Source: an uncultured Clostridium sp. (lineage in GTDB: Bacteria > Bacillota_A > Clostridia > TANB77 > CAG-508). From it: 5,801 nt of DNA. The notes beneath the pieces are model-generated. The model worked only from the letters and a program-made list of their open reading frames with translations. It made no database searches and was not told the DNA's origin. Made by a program: the position numbers and the translations under genes. Positions 1-5,801 of the stretch are shown here, piece by piece (position 1 is the stretch's first letter; each line of letters opens with the position of its first letter). The stretch covers positions 1-5,801 of the forward strand of contig CAMLYR010000091.1 of the NCBI GenBank assembly GCA_946491915.1, in the 5' to 3' direction.

Positions 1-1
1 A

Positions 2-268
2 GAAACTCTTATTCTCTCTCAACTGGAAGCCAGTCAGGAGAGACAAACAGCCGTGCTTAAAAAGCTAAGTGAACAGTTCTGTAATCATGCCGATGTGATA
101 AACAATCAGTCCAAACAGATAAATGCACTTTATCAAATACACCAACGAGATTATAAAAAACTACTCCACCTGATACAACTCTATTCAGAACTTTCCGCTT
201 GTGGCGTGATGGATAGCAAACGAAAAGAGAGCCTAAAAGCCGAAATCATCAATCTGATAAATACATAG
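2..268 (+). CDS. BfmA/BtgA-like mobilization accessory protein, 3' end only
   Basis: This is the C-terminal 88 residues of a gene that begins before the window. The frame is open from base 2 to the TAG at 266-268, so the GTG at 53 is unlikely to be the real start. The visible part is helical and polar, with many Gln, Lys and Leu residues (for example SEQFCNHADVINNQSKQINA), and is likely coiled coil; no membrane segment is seen. The assignment rests mainly on position: in Bacteroides mobilizable elements a BfmA/BtgA-type protein is encoded directly before a BtgB-type relaxase, here 4 nt downstream. By family knowledge such proteins help the relaxase bind and process the transfer origin. The N-terminal DNA-binding part cannot be seen, so the family call is moderate, while the reading frame itself is well supported by continuity and operon spacing. 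Confidence 0.62.
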   Translation, partial: ETLILSQLEASQERQTAVLKKLSEQFCNHADVINNQSKQINALYQIHQRDYKKLLHLIQLYSELSACGVMDSKRKESLKAEIINLINT

Positions 269-272
269 GATC

Positions 273-1262
273 ATGCACATAGACTTTGCTCCGCCATCAA
301 ACGGAACATATAATAATTCTGGAAGCTGCCGACAACTAGCTAATTACATGGAACACGAAGATTTAAAAAGGATAGAAAAGGGCATCTATACCGAAGGCTT
401 TTTTAATCTGACAGAGGATAATATCTATAAATCTAAGGTCATAAAAGATATAGATAGCAATATCGGGCAGTTCTTAAAGACGGATGCTAAGTTTTATGCT
501 ATCCATGTCAGCCCATCAGAAAAGGAACTTCGAGCAATGGGGAACACCGAACAAGAACAAGTCGAAGCAATGAAACGCTATATCCGTGAGGTGTTTATCC
601 CAGAATATGCCATTAACTTCAACAAAGAACTATCCGCTTCGGATATAAAGTTTTACGGGAAGATTCATTTTGATCGTAACCGTTCAGATAATGAACTGGA
701 TATGCACTGTCATTTGATTGTAAGCCGGAAAGATCAATCGAATAAAAAGAAGTTGTCACCACTTACTAACCACAAAAACACTCAAAAAGGAACAGTAACA
801 GGAGGTTTCAACCGTGTGAACTTGTTTAAACAGGCAGAGCAAGGGTTTGATAAGCTATTCGACTATAACCGCCAACAAATAGAATCGTTCTTTTATTACA
901 ATACGATGAAAAACTGTTCTATACCCGAACAGCTTGCTGTCCAAGAGCAAGAATTTACTGGCGATAAGAACAAAGAAGAATTCCAATCCAATGAAAGAAA
1001 AATAGAAATCAGCCTAGATAGTAACCAAGAAAACTTGTTTTCTATCAATTTTGAAAACAAGAAAACTGACACTGTAACTTTCAATATAACTCCTTATATT
1101 ACGACCAAACAAGAAAGTAATACTTCTATAAATCAAGATGAGGATCAAGTACTTGCTTCGTCTATCTCACTTGTTTCATCTAAAGCAGATTTACCATATA
1201 GTCCCGAAGAACAAAATAAAAAGCCTAAAAAGAAAAAAAGGAAATTGAAGCGAATAATTTAA
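273..1262 (+). CDS. BtgB-like (DUF5712-type) mobilization relaxase
   Basis: This 329-residue protein resembles the Bacteroides mobilization proteins annotated as DUF5712 or BtgB. It probably nicks the transfer origin and pilots the strand into a recipient through a helper conjugation machine. Seen in the sequence: an N-terminal segment SCRQLANYMEHED (residues 18-30) whose Tyr25 lies where MOBP-type relaxases such as RSF1010 MobA carry the catalytic tyrosine; H132-F-D134 followed by the His-Cys-His triplet H145-C-H147, a good match to metal-binding relaxase motif III (HxD...HxH); and LSPLTNHKNT at 161-170. From about residue 215 the protein is polar and low in complexity, and it ends in a Lys/Arg-rich tail (316-329) probably contacting DNA. 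The ATG lies 4 nt after the upstream stop, so the two genes form one operon. Base composition is richer in GC than the cargo that follows. The catalytic tyrosine is inferred by position only. Confidence 0.85.
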   Translation: MHIDFAPPSNGTYNNSGSCRQLANYMEHEDLKRIEKGIYTEGFFNLTEDNIYKSKVIKDIDSNIGQFLKTDAKFYAIHVSPSEKELRAMGNTEQEQVEAMKRYIREVFIPEYAINFNKELSASDIKFYGKIHFDRNRSDNELDMHCHLIVSRKDQSNKKKLSPLTNHKNTQKGTVTGGFNRVNLFKQAEQGFDKLFDYNRQQIESFFYYNTMKNCSIPEQLAVQEQEFTGDKNKEEFQSNERKIEISLDSNQENLFSINFENKKTDTVTFNITPYITTKQESNTSINQDEDQVLASSISLVSSKADLPYSPEEQNKKPKKKKRKLKRII

Positions 1263-1297
1263 TCAGCATCATAAACTCTTTACACTTAATACCTCAC

Positions 1298-1351
1298 TTA
1301 CAACAATAACTGTTAACCTCTTATAGAAGCTAACTCATACAGATGTTGTAA
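1298..1351. repeat. 8-bp inverted repeat in the gap after the relaxase gene
   Basis: TTACAACA at 1298-1305 is repeated as its exact reverse complement TGTTGTAA at 1344-1351, separated by 38 nt. It sits in the 171-nt gap between the mobilization genes and the first cargo gene. No T-run follows, so it is a poor intrinsic terminator. It might be a protein binding site or a junction remnant, but an 8-bp match in AT-rich DNA can arise by chance. Confidence 0.2.
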
Positions 1352-1400
1352 TAGCCTTGATTATTTTTAGATTTTATACAAAAAGATAAAAGCAATGATA

Positions 1401-1408
1401 TATATTTG
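1401..1408 (+). promoter_or_regulatory. Bacteroides-type -7 box before the 109-residue gene
   Basis: TATATTTG matches the Bacteroides sigma-ABfr -7 consensus TAnnTTTG exactly. It ends 25 nt before the ATG at 1434, giving a predicted leader of about 20 nt. There is no TTG about 20 bp upstream; that region reads ATTTTATACA, so the -33 element is weak or absent. The match suggests that the cargo is transcribed separately from the mobilization genes. Confidence 0.5.
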
Positions 1409-1433
1409 TAGAGAACACTAAAAAATATACGAA

Positions 1434-1763
1434 ATGATACATAAATATGGTATAACGCCTCTTGCTGTATCTTATACAGACGTAGAGTTAAAGAATAAGA
1501 TTTCTAACTTCATTGACTTATCAGACAATGAAGTTACCTATAAACGACTATGTCACTATATTCTTAATGAAGCAAAGAAAGAGGGTAAATTAAAAAAAGA
1601 GGCAAATACTGAATATAGCGAAATAGAAATGTTGCCTAGTGATGCAACTAAAATTAGCAGAATACTATGGCAGAAGATCTGGGACAAAGAAATTTTCATA
1701 GATTTCAACAAGAATCCATATAGCAGCAATTATCCCAATGATACAGTGTTTATAAAATACTAA
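1434..1763 (+). CDS. Hypothetical protein, 109 aa, unknown function
   Basis: I do not recognise this small protein. It is soluble, without signal peptide or membrane helix. Residues about 15-60 are mostly helical and charged (TDVELKNKISNFIDLSD, then RLCHYILNEAKKEGKLKKEA), and residues 60-109 end in an aromatic-rich stretch (SRILWQKIWDKEIFIDF, then NPYSSNYPNDTVFIKY). The helix pattern and the basic KKEGKLKKEA segment could fit a small DNA-binding or adaptor protein, but no defining motif is visible. It has its own -7 box just upstream and is separated from the next operon by 193 nt containing another promoter, so it is probably monocistronic. Its AT-rich composition matches the downstream genes rather than the mobilization genes. 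It may act with the downstream operon, for example as a regulator, but only proximity supports this. Confidence 0.65.
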   Translation: MIHKYGITPLAVSYTDVELKNKISNFIDLSDNEVTYKRLCHYILNEAKKEGKLKKEANTEYSEIEMLPSDATKISRILWQKIWDKEIFIDFNKNPYSSNYPNDTVFIKY

Positions 1764-1824
1764 CTAACTTTCTATGATACATGAAGAATCAAATTATGAC
1801 TGTTTCAAAAAAAGTCCGATTCTG

Positions 1825-1855
1825 TTGTTTTTTATAGATACAAAACTTATATTTG
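1825..1855 (+). promoter_or_regulatory. Bacteroides-type promoter of the three-gene operon
   Basis: A -33 TTG at 1825-1827 and a -7 box TATATTTG at 1848-1855 are 20 bp apart, which fits the Bacteroides sigma-ABfr consensus (TTG, about 19-20 bp, TAnnTTTG). Transcription would start near 1860, leaving a leader of about 95 nt before the ATG at 1957. No strong hairpin or recognised riboswitch is seen in that leader. The bases before the ATG are A-rich (CATAAAAACGACC) rather than a Shine-Dalgarno sequence, as is usual in this phylum. Confidence 0.7.
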
Positions 1856-1956
1856 TGAAACATTGTAAATACGAGCTGTGTAATTCATCTATAGGAACTT
1901 GTAAGCATTAGACTCTCATTTATAATGAACATAATTGCTCACATAAAAACGACCAT

Positions 1957-3000
1957 ATGAAAAGAGAAAGTGTTTTAACTGAAAAAGACAAGGAATCAAT
2001 AGAAATTGTACAGTTCATTTTTCATATTATAATTGAAAAAGATGCAAAACCTCTTTATCTAAATCAAGTGAGTTTAAATAACGAGCAAATCGAGTTCTTT
2101 AAAAAAAGGCTAATTGATGTTGCTCAAGGAATAAGATGTATTTTTCCTGATAAGCCAAATTCTTCTACATATAATTTTTGCAAAACAATTATAGAAGATG
2201 AATCTAGCTTTATCAAAATGTCCAAAAAACTAACATCATCATTTAAGGAGCAGCACAAAGGAAATACATCTGATGGAGTATTTATTGTATCTCAAGTAAA
2301 AATACGAGAAAATCCCGGTTTCATTTTTTTGATAAAAATAGATAACAGGCTAGTTTATCAATATAAAGTCAACAATGATAGAGCAACATTAAAAAGAATA
2401 AAAGATACTTTTGTTGAAGACACTAAAGCAATACAAAAGATGGCTTTAATATCAATATCTGATGTGTATGCATGGGAGGCTTTAGTGTATGAGCGAAATA
2501 GTGATTCTATAAAAAAGTATTTCAAGAATTTCTTAGCTGTAACAGAAAAAGATGACATATTTGATCTAACAAAGAAAACTTTGCGTGCTGCAACTCAATG
2601 GGCTAACCTCAATAAATCACTACTAAACAGTATCGATACAGCTGCTAACTATAAACAACGTGCAATTAATTATCTGACTAGCCATAGTATATTTAATTCT
2701 GATGAGTTTATTGATACAGTATTATATGATGAAGATGAAGAACGAAGAAGTAGAGCAAAAGCATCATTTAAAGAGTTTCTTCAAGAATTGGGTATCTATG
2801 GGCAAAACTACAAAATAAGCAGAAAAGCACTTGACAACAATACTCTAAAACACAAAAAAATAACAGCAGAAGGATTGACTATGTCTTGGACTGGCGATCC
2901 TGCTCTAGTCAATCTTACATTACCCAAAGAACGCGACCAAAGTGATGGTATGTATCATATAGTAATAAAGACAGACGACATTCAAGATATATCATTGTAA
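1957..3000 (+). CDS. Divergent NdpA/YejK-like (nucleoid-associated type) protein, 347 aa
   Basis: This protein is not recognised with certainty, but its layout parallels the clear nucleoid-associated protein encoded two genes downstream. Both are about 348 residues. The segment LTSSFKEQHKGNTSDGVFIV (92-111) lines up with FLYELSTHPNIKSGEFYVAY (95-114) of the downstream protein; the following strand FIFLIKID (122-129) lines up with DAIGIFKS; and TFVEDTKAIQKMALI (151-165) takes the place of the family segment GININKLDKGCLI. In the C-terminal half, AINYLTSHSIFNSDEFIDTV (236-255) corresponds to TVKYFKENNSFTLEDFSKQV. The inference is a remote NdpA-family (PF04245-like) protein, probably cytoplasmic and DNA-associated; no membrane segment or nuclease motif is evident. 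It is the first gene of the operon behind a good promoter, and its stop is 2 nt before the membrane-protein gene, suggesting translational coupling. An unrelated helical fold remains possible. Confidence 0.55.
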   Translation: MKRESVLTEKDKESIEIVQFIFHIIIEKDAKPLYLNQVSLNNEQIEFFKKRLIDVAQGIRCIFPDKPNSSTYNFCKTIIEDESSFIKMSKKLTSSFKEQHKGNTSDGVFIVSQVKIRENPGFIFLIKIDNRLVYQYKVNNDRATLKRIKDTFVEDTKAIQKMALISISDVYAWEALVYERNSDSIKKYFKNFLAVTEKDDIFDLTKKTLRAATQWANLNKSLLNSIDTAANYKQRAINYLTSHSIFNSDEFIDTVLYDEDEERRSRAKASFKEFLQELGIYGQNYKISRKALDNNTLKHKKITAEGLTMSWTGDPALVNLTLPKERDQSDGMYHIVIKTDDIQDISL

Positions 3001-3002
3001 AT

Positions 3003-4409
3003 ATGCTAGACATAATATTTGACATATTAGATGAAATTATTTCACACAAAGGAGGTTTCGTTGAATCATGGGGTAATCTAACAATTAATGTTGGATATTA
3101 CAATGAGCTACAAACTGATATTCAAAAGCTAAGTAATGAGTTAACGAATTATCACTATTTATTAGCCCCAAAAATCAACGTAGAAACTGATTCTATTGAT
3201 ATAGAAGAGATAGATGATTACTCTGGAAGTGATTTTATTATAATAATAAACAAATTAAATCTAAAAAGAATTGATGATTATGATATTCAATTCTTTTACA
3301 GTATTGATTACTTTGAAGATTGGATAAAAAGTATAAACCCTTTAAAGGTCACCTCTTATTGTAAATTAAAAATTATCGTATATAATTTAGATACAATAAC
3401 AGGTGGACCAAATCTTCTTATTACAAATAACATAAATGAATCATTTGATAATAACATTACATTATTGCCATCCAATGAGATAGTTGCAGAACATGTTGTT
3501 ATTCCCAATAACTCCAATTTGTGCTCCAATGTAAATGAGTACTTAATAACATTTGTCGAAAAAAGAAATCCTAAAAACAAGTATTACTCTTATTGTTTGA
3601 GAAATTCAGCTATTACTTTATGTAGTACATTTGTTAATGAACTAAATGAGCAATCAGTTATTCTACAAGGAGTAAAAAGAGTAAAACTTGCACTATGTAA
3701 TGAGGAAACTCAATTATCGCTTAAATTCCTATTATTATTAAAAGAAATCATAGAATGGATTTATTTAGATGGGGATTCTGCTAAAATTGATATTAAGCGT
3801 AAACTTTTTCTAGATAGAGTAACATTAGACATTGACTATGAGCAACCATTACTAAATGAATTACCAATAGTTGCCAACAACGCCTTTGAACAAGCAAAAG
3901 AACGCTATAATTTTGTTATGCTTGAAAGAAGAGATGCATATGCAAAAGAGCTTACTAACCTTCTTAAAGATTTAAAGGCGCAATCTGATTTATATTCATC
4001 AAAAGTAAGATCTCTACTTGGCAATTTAACACGCGATGTTCTTGCAGGTATTCTTCTCATTGGTTTTACTATGTTTACAAAGTTCACGGAAATAGAAAAA
4101 CTATCGAGATATGAAAATATTATTAATATAATCTTTTGCGGATTAGCAATATACTTTACTGCATCAGCAATAACACAAGCCATTATAGACACCTCTGACC
4201 TTATTCTTTCAAGAGTTGAACTTAATCATTGGTGCAAGTGTACCAGTGAAGTAATACCTAAAAAAGAGCTTAAAAATCATATCAGAAAGACTTTAAATCC
4301 ACGAATTATAGTTACTATAATTATATATATATTATTAATGATATTATACGCATTAATAATTTTTGCAACATGGAATTTTCCGAGTATATGGAATGAAATA
4401 TTTAAATAA
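3003..4409 (+). CDS. Novel membrane protein: large soluble N-terminal region, coiled coil, three C-terminal TM helices
   Basis: I do not recognise this 468-residue family. Residues 1-230 look like a mixed alpha/beta soluble domain with strands such as SDFIIIINKLNL (76-87) and KLKIIVYNLD (121-130), and no N-terminal signal peptide. Residues about 235-255 form a hydrophobic helix (SLKFLLLLKEIIEWIYL) that looks buried rather than spanning. Residues 290-340 are helical, charged and likely coiled coil (KERYNFVMLERRDAYAKEL and onward). Three membrane helices follow: about 345-360 (VLAGILLIGFTMFTKF), 373-395 (IINIIFCGLAIYFTASAITQ) and 435-457 (IIVTIIIYILLMILYALIIF). The soluble part is therefore probably cytoplasmic and tethered to the inner membrane at its C-terminal end. 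Gaps of 2 nt and 1 nt to its neighbours place it in one operon with two NdpA-like proteins. A sensor or membrane-disrupting effector role is plausible but is inference only. Confidence 0.75.
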   Translation: MLDIIFDILDEIISHKGGFVESWGNLTINVGYYNELQTDIQKLSNELTNYHYLLAPKINVETDSIDIEEIDDYSGSDFIIIINKLNLKRIDDYDIQFFYSIDYFEDWIKSINPLKVTSYCKLKIIVYNLDTITGGPNLLITNNINESFDNNITLLPSNEIVAEHVVIPNNSNLCSNVNEYLITFVEKRNPKNKYYSYCLRNSAITLCSTFVNELNEQSVILQGVKRVKLALCNEETQLSLKFLLLLKEIIEWIYLDGDSAKIDIKRKLFLDRVTLDIDYEQPLLNELPIVANNAFEQAKERYNFVMLERRDAYAKELTNLLKDLKAQSDLYSSKVRSLLGNLTRDVLAGILLIGFTMFTKFTEIEKLSRYENIINIIFCGLAIYFTASAITQAIIDTSDLILSRVELNHWCKCTSEVIPKKELKNHIRKTLNPRIIVTIIIYILLMILYALIIFATWNFPSIWNEIFK

Positions 4410-4410
4410 T

Positions 4411-5457
4411 ATGGAAATAAATAATTACGACATAAATCTTGATTCATTAGTTATTCATTGGGTAGGAAATAAATCCAATGATGATGGAATTACAATCTCA
4501 AAACACAAGGTGGAGTTAACAGAAAACACTTCTTCTATCTTGCTTAAATATTTTATATCCTCATTTAAGTACGATGATTTGTACAAATTCCATCATACCT
4601 CAAATCTTGAACTCAACGAAGTGTACAACTATGTATCAAATATATTTCAAAATCGTTCTTGTATATTGGAACAATCACAATTGCTAGCCAAATTTCTATA
4701 TGAATTATCTACGCATCCTAATATAAAAAGTGGTGAATTTTATGTTGCCTATTTTACCAATTGTGAGGTTGAGAACATAAACACAGATGCCATTGGAATA
4801 TTCAAATCAGAAAATAAAGAAACGTTCTTGGAAGTATATTCTGATAAAGAAAATTTTGCAATAGAATGTGGCAAAGGTATTAATATAAATAAATTAGATA
4901 AAGGATGCTTGATTTATAATATAGATAAAGACAATGGATATGTGGTTTCTGTTATAGATAATACTAATAAAAAAAATGAAGCAAAATATTGGATTAATAG
5001 CTTCTTGCATTTAGACAAATTGTCAAATGATTATCATAATACAAAAGCATTACTATCATTATCTAAAAACTTTGTTACAAAGCAAATTCCAAATGAATTC
5101 GAAATATCAAAAGTAGAACAAGCTGAATTATTAAATAATACAGTCAAATATTTTAAAGAGAACAATAGCTTCACTTTAGAAGATTTTTCGAAACAGGTCA
5201 TTGGAGATCAAAAAATAATAGATAGCTTTAATAAATATAAAGAATCTTACGAGCAGAAAAGAGAAATATCAATTGAAGATAATTTTGAAATATCTGAAAA
5301 TGCTGTAAATAAACAGGTAAAGGGTTTAAAAAGCGTAGTTAAACTGGATGAAAACTTTCATATATATATTCATGGGGATAATCAGATGATAAAAAGAGGA
5401 TATGATAATGCATCAGGTCTATATTATTATCAGCTTTTTTTTAAAGAAGAAAAATAA
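4411..5457 (+). CDS. 37-kDa nucleoid-associated protein (NdpA/YejK family, PF04245-like)
   Basis: This 348-residue protein closely resembles the nucleoid-associated proteins of Bacteroidetes, a family related to E. coli YejK/NdpA that binds DNA in the nucleoid. Recognisable segments in order: an N-terminal region with DSLVIHWVGNK (11-21); ELNEVYNYVSNIF (68-80); LSTHPNIKSGEFYVAYF (99-115); DAIGIFKSE (126-134); GININKLDKGCLIYN (156-170); EAKYWINSFLHL (190-201); and the C-terminal NFEISENAVNKQVKGLKSVV (291-310) followed by KLDENFHIYIHGD (311-323). Length fits the family, so it appears complete. The frame is open back to an ATG at 4363, but that start would overlap the upstream gene by 47 nt; the ATG at 4411 lies 1 nt after the upstream stop and begins at the family-like MEINNYDINLDSL, so it is preferred. 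It is the last gene of the operon. Its biochemical role in this family is not well defined, and DNA binding is known mainly from enterobacterial members. Confidence 0.87.
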   Translation: MEINNYDINLDSLVIHWVGNKSNDDGITISKHKVELTENTSSILLKYFISSFKYDDLYKFHHTSNLELNEVYNYVSNIFQNRSCILEQSQLLAKFLYELSTHPNIKSGEFYVAYFTNCEVENINTDAIGIFKSENKETFLEVYSDKENFAIECGKGININKLDKGCLIYNIDKDNGYVVSVIDNTNKKNEAKYWINSFLHLDKLSNDYHNTKALLSLSKNFVTKQIPNEFEISKVEQAELLNNTVKYFKENNSFTLEDFSKQVIGDQKIIDSFNKYKESYEQKREISIEDNFEISENAVNKQVKGLKSVVKLDENFHIYIHGDNQMIKRGYDNASGLYYYQLFFKEEK

Positions 5458-5492
5458 CGATGCATTTTTCTACATAATCACTAGAAAGTACT

Positions 5493-5500
5493 TATCTTTG
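5493..5500 (+). promoter_or_regulatory. Bacteroides-type -7 box upstream of a possible small RNA
   Basis: TATCTTTG matches TAnnTTTG and lies 36 nt after the stop of the operon. About 20 bp upstream the sequence is T-rich (TTTTTCTAC at 5465-5473) but lacks an exact TTG, so the -33 element is imperfect. A transcript starting near 5505 would meet the strong terminator at 5679-5715 without crossing a convincing coding region. Confidence 0.4.
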
Positions 5501-5504
5501 CTTT

Positions 5505-5715
5505 CAGTATTCTCCATGAGCAAACTACCGCAAAAGCACGTAGCAAATTAGTGGGATAATTCATGGGATATGCTTGAAGCCAGAAATATAAAGTTTTAAA
5601 TATCAGCATGGTAACTCTGCAAGGAGAATCCCAAGCGGATCACATAAGAACAAAGCCAAACGGTGACAAAAAAGAGACAAGTCCTACAATATCAACGTAT
5701 TGTAGGACTTTTTTT
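5505..5715 (+). ncRNA. Candidate small RNA or untranslated leader, about 210 nt
   Basis: The candidate is defined only by its ends: a -7-like box at 5493-5500 and a perfect hairpin terminator ending at 5715. The interval between has stops in the + frames up to about 5600, apart from an 11-codon frame at 5516. It contains G-rich patches such as GTGGGATAATTCATGGGATA (5551-5570) and AAGGAGAATCCC (5620-5631). It matches no RNA family I recognise. Alternatives are the 3' untranslated tail of the operon, an attenuated leader of a gene beyond the window, or decayed coding sequence. Confidence 0.3.
5679..5715 (+). terminator. Strong intrinsic terminator, 13-bp perfect stem
   Basis: AAGTCCTACAATA (5679-5691) pairs perfectly with TATTGTAGGACTT (5698-5710) across a 6-nt loop TCAACG. 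A run of seven T bases (5709-5715) overlaps and follows the right arm. It is the first strong hairpin after the operon stop at 5457, so it probably ends operon read-through and any transcript starting near 5505. The left arm is preceded by only a few scattered A bases, so it is less clearly a terminator on the - strand. Confidence 0.9.
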
Positions 5716-5801
5716 ATTGTTTCAGTCTTGCTTGAAAGACAAAAAAGGGATCAATGTAAAAACCTGAGGGATTTTCATTTTATGCATATAACTTAGTAAG
5801 T

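Larger units (their letters stand above)
5458..5801. other. 344-nt stretch without a convincing gene
   Basis: After the operon stop, all frames are broken by stops until about 5600. An open frame from 5608 to 5796 runs straight through the perfect hairpin at 5679-5710, has no family resemblance I recognise and is not called as a gene. The stretch holds a -7-like box (5493-5500), the hairpin terminator (5679-5715) and, after it, about 85 nt in which I see no supported feature. No tRNA, attachment-site repeat, integrase fragment or insertion sequence end was recognised. The short frame from the ATG at 5516 (MSKLPQKHVAN then stop) could be a small leader peptide or chance. Confidence 0.6.

Noticed and set aside
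1..272. Search for a transfer origin near the mobilization genes
   Set aside because: No convincing inverted repeat or nick-site-like sequence was seen; in related elements the origin would more likely lie upstream of this window.
896..1084. Minus-strand open frame inside the relaxase gene
   Set aside because: It lies entirely opposite the relaxase coding sequence, has no promoter or family resemblance, and is a shadow frame.
1785..1833. Possible terminator: AGAATC (1785-1790) pairing with GATTCT (1818-1823), an inner GACT/AGTC pair, then a T-run at 1828-1833
   Set aside because: The stems are only 6 and 4 bp with a 7-nt bulge and long loop, and the T-run overlaps the spacer of a much better promoter match at 1825-1855.
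2358..2558. Minus-strand open frame inside the first operon gene
   Set aside because: It is antisense to a well-supported gene and has no sign of independent coding.
3356..4192. Two minus-strand open frames (3356-3580 and 3905-4192) opposite the membrane-protein gene
   Set aside because: Their hydrophobic look comes from reading AT-rich DNA in antisense; the + frame runs unbroken through both and has operon spacing.
5608..5796. 62-codon open frame on the + strand
   Set aside because: It reads through both arms of the perfect terminator hairpin and its T-run, resembles no family I know and has no clear ribosome binding context; the reading is probably chance.
5716..5801. Possible element end or attachment site after the terminator
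   Set aside because: No direct repeat of this sequence elsewhere in the window, no tRNA end and no integrase were found, so nothing supports a boundary here.

Overview
The window looks like part of a Bacteroidales genome (Bacteroides, Phocaeicola or Parabacteroides type). Three things point there: the mobilization genes at the left edge resemble Bacteroides families, the promoters have the Bacteroides -7 box TAnnTTTG, and genes start without clear Shine-Dalgarno sites. All supported genes are on the + strand.

Left part (1-1262) is the end of a mobilization module. It holds the 3' end of a BfmA/BtgA-like accessory gene, cut by the window edge, followed 4 nt later by a BtgB-like (DUF5712-type) relaxase. 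The relaxase has a visible His-hydrophobe-His motif, an N-terminal tyrosine candidate and a very basic C-terminal tail. This suggests a mobilizable plasmid, transposon or integrative element that relies on a helper conjugation system.

The middle and right part (1263-5457) is visibly more AT-rich and reads as cargo. A 109-residue protein of unknown function (1434-1763) stands alone behind its own -7 box. After a 193-nt gap with a near-ideal Bacteroides promoter comes a tight three-gene operon (1957-5457, gaps of 2 nt and 1 nt). Its genes encode a divergent NdpA/YejK-like protein (347 aa), a novel membrane protein with a large soluble N-terminal region, a probable coiled coil and three C-terminal membrane helices (468 aa), and a clear Bacteroidetes-type 37-kDa nucleoid-associated protein (348 aa, start corrected to 4411). 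Two nucleoid-associated-type proteins flanking a membrane protein, carried beside mobilization genes, suggests an undescribed defence or element-maintenance system. The layout recalls the membrane-plus-DNA-binding logic of Kiwa, but no homology to Kiwa is claimed.

The right end (5458-5801) has no convincing protein gene. It contains a -7-like box at 5493-5500 and a perfect 13-bp hairpin with a T-run at 5679-5715. The hairpin probably terminates the operon and may also end a separate transcript of about 210 nt. No rRNA, tRNA, CRISPR array, insertion sequence or integrase was found.
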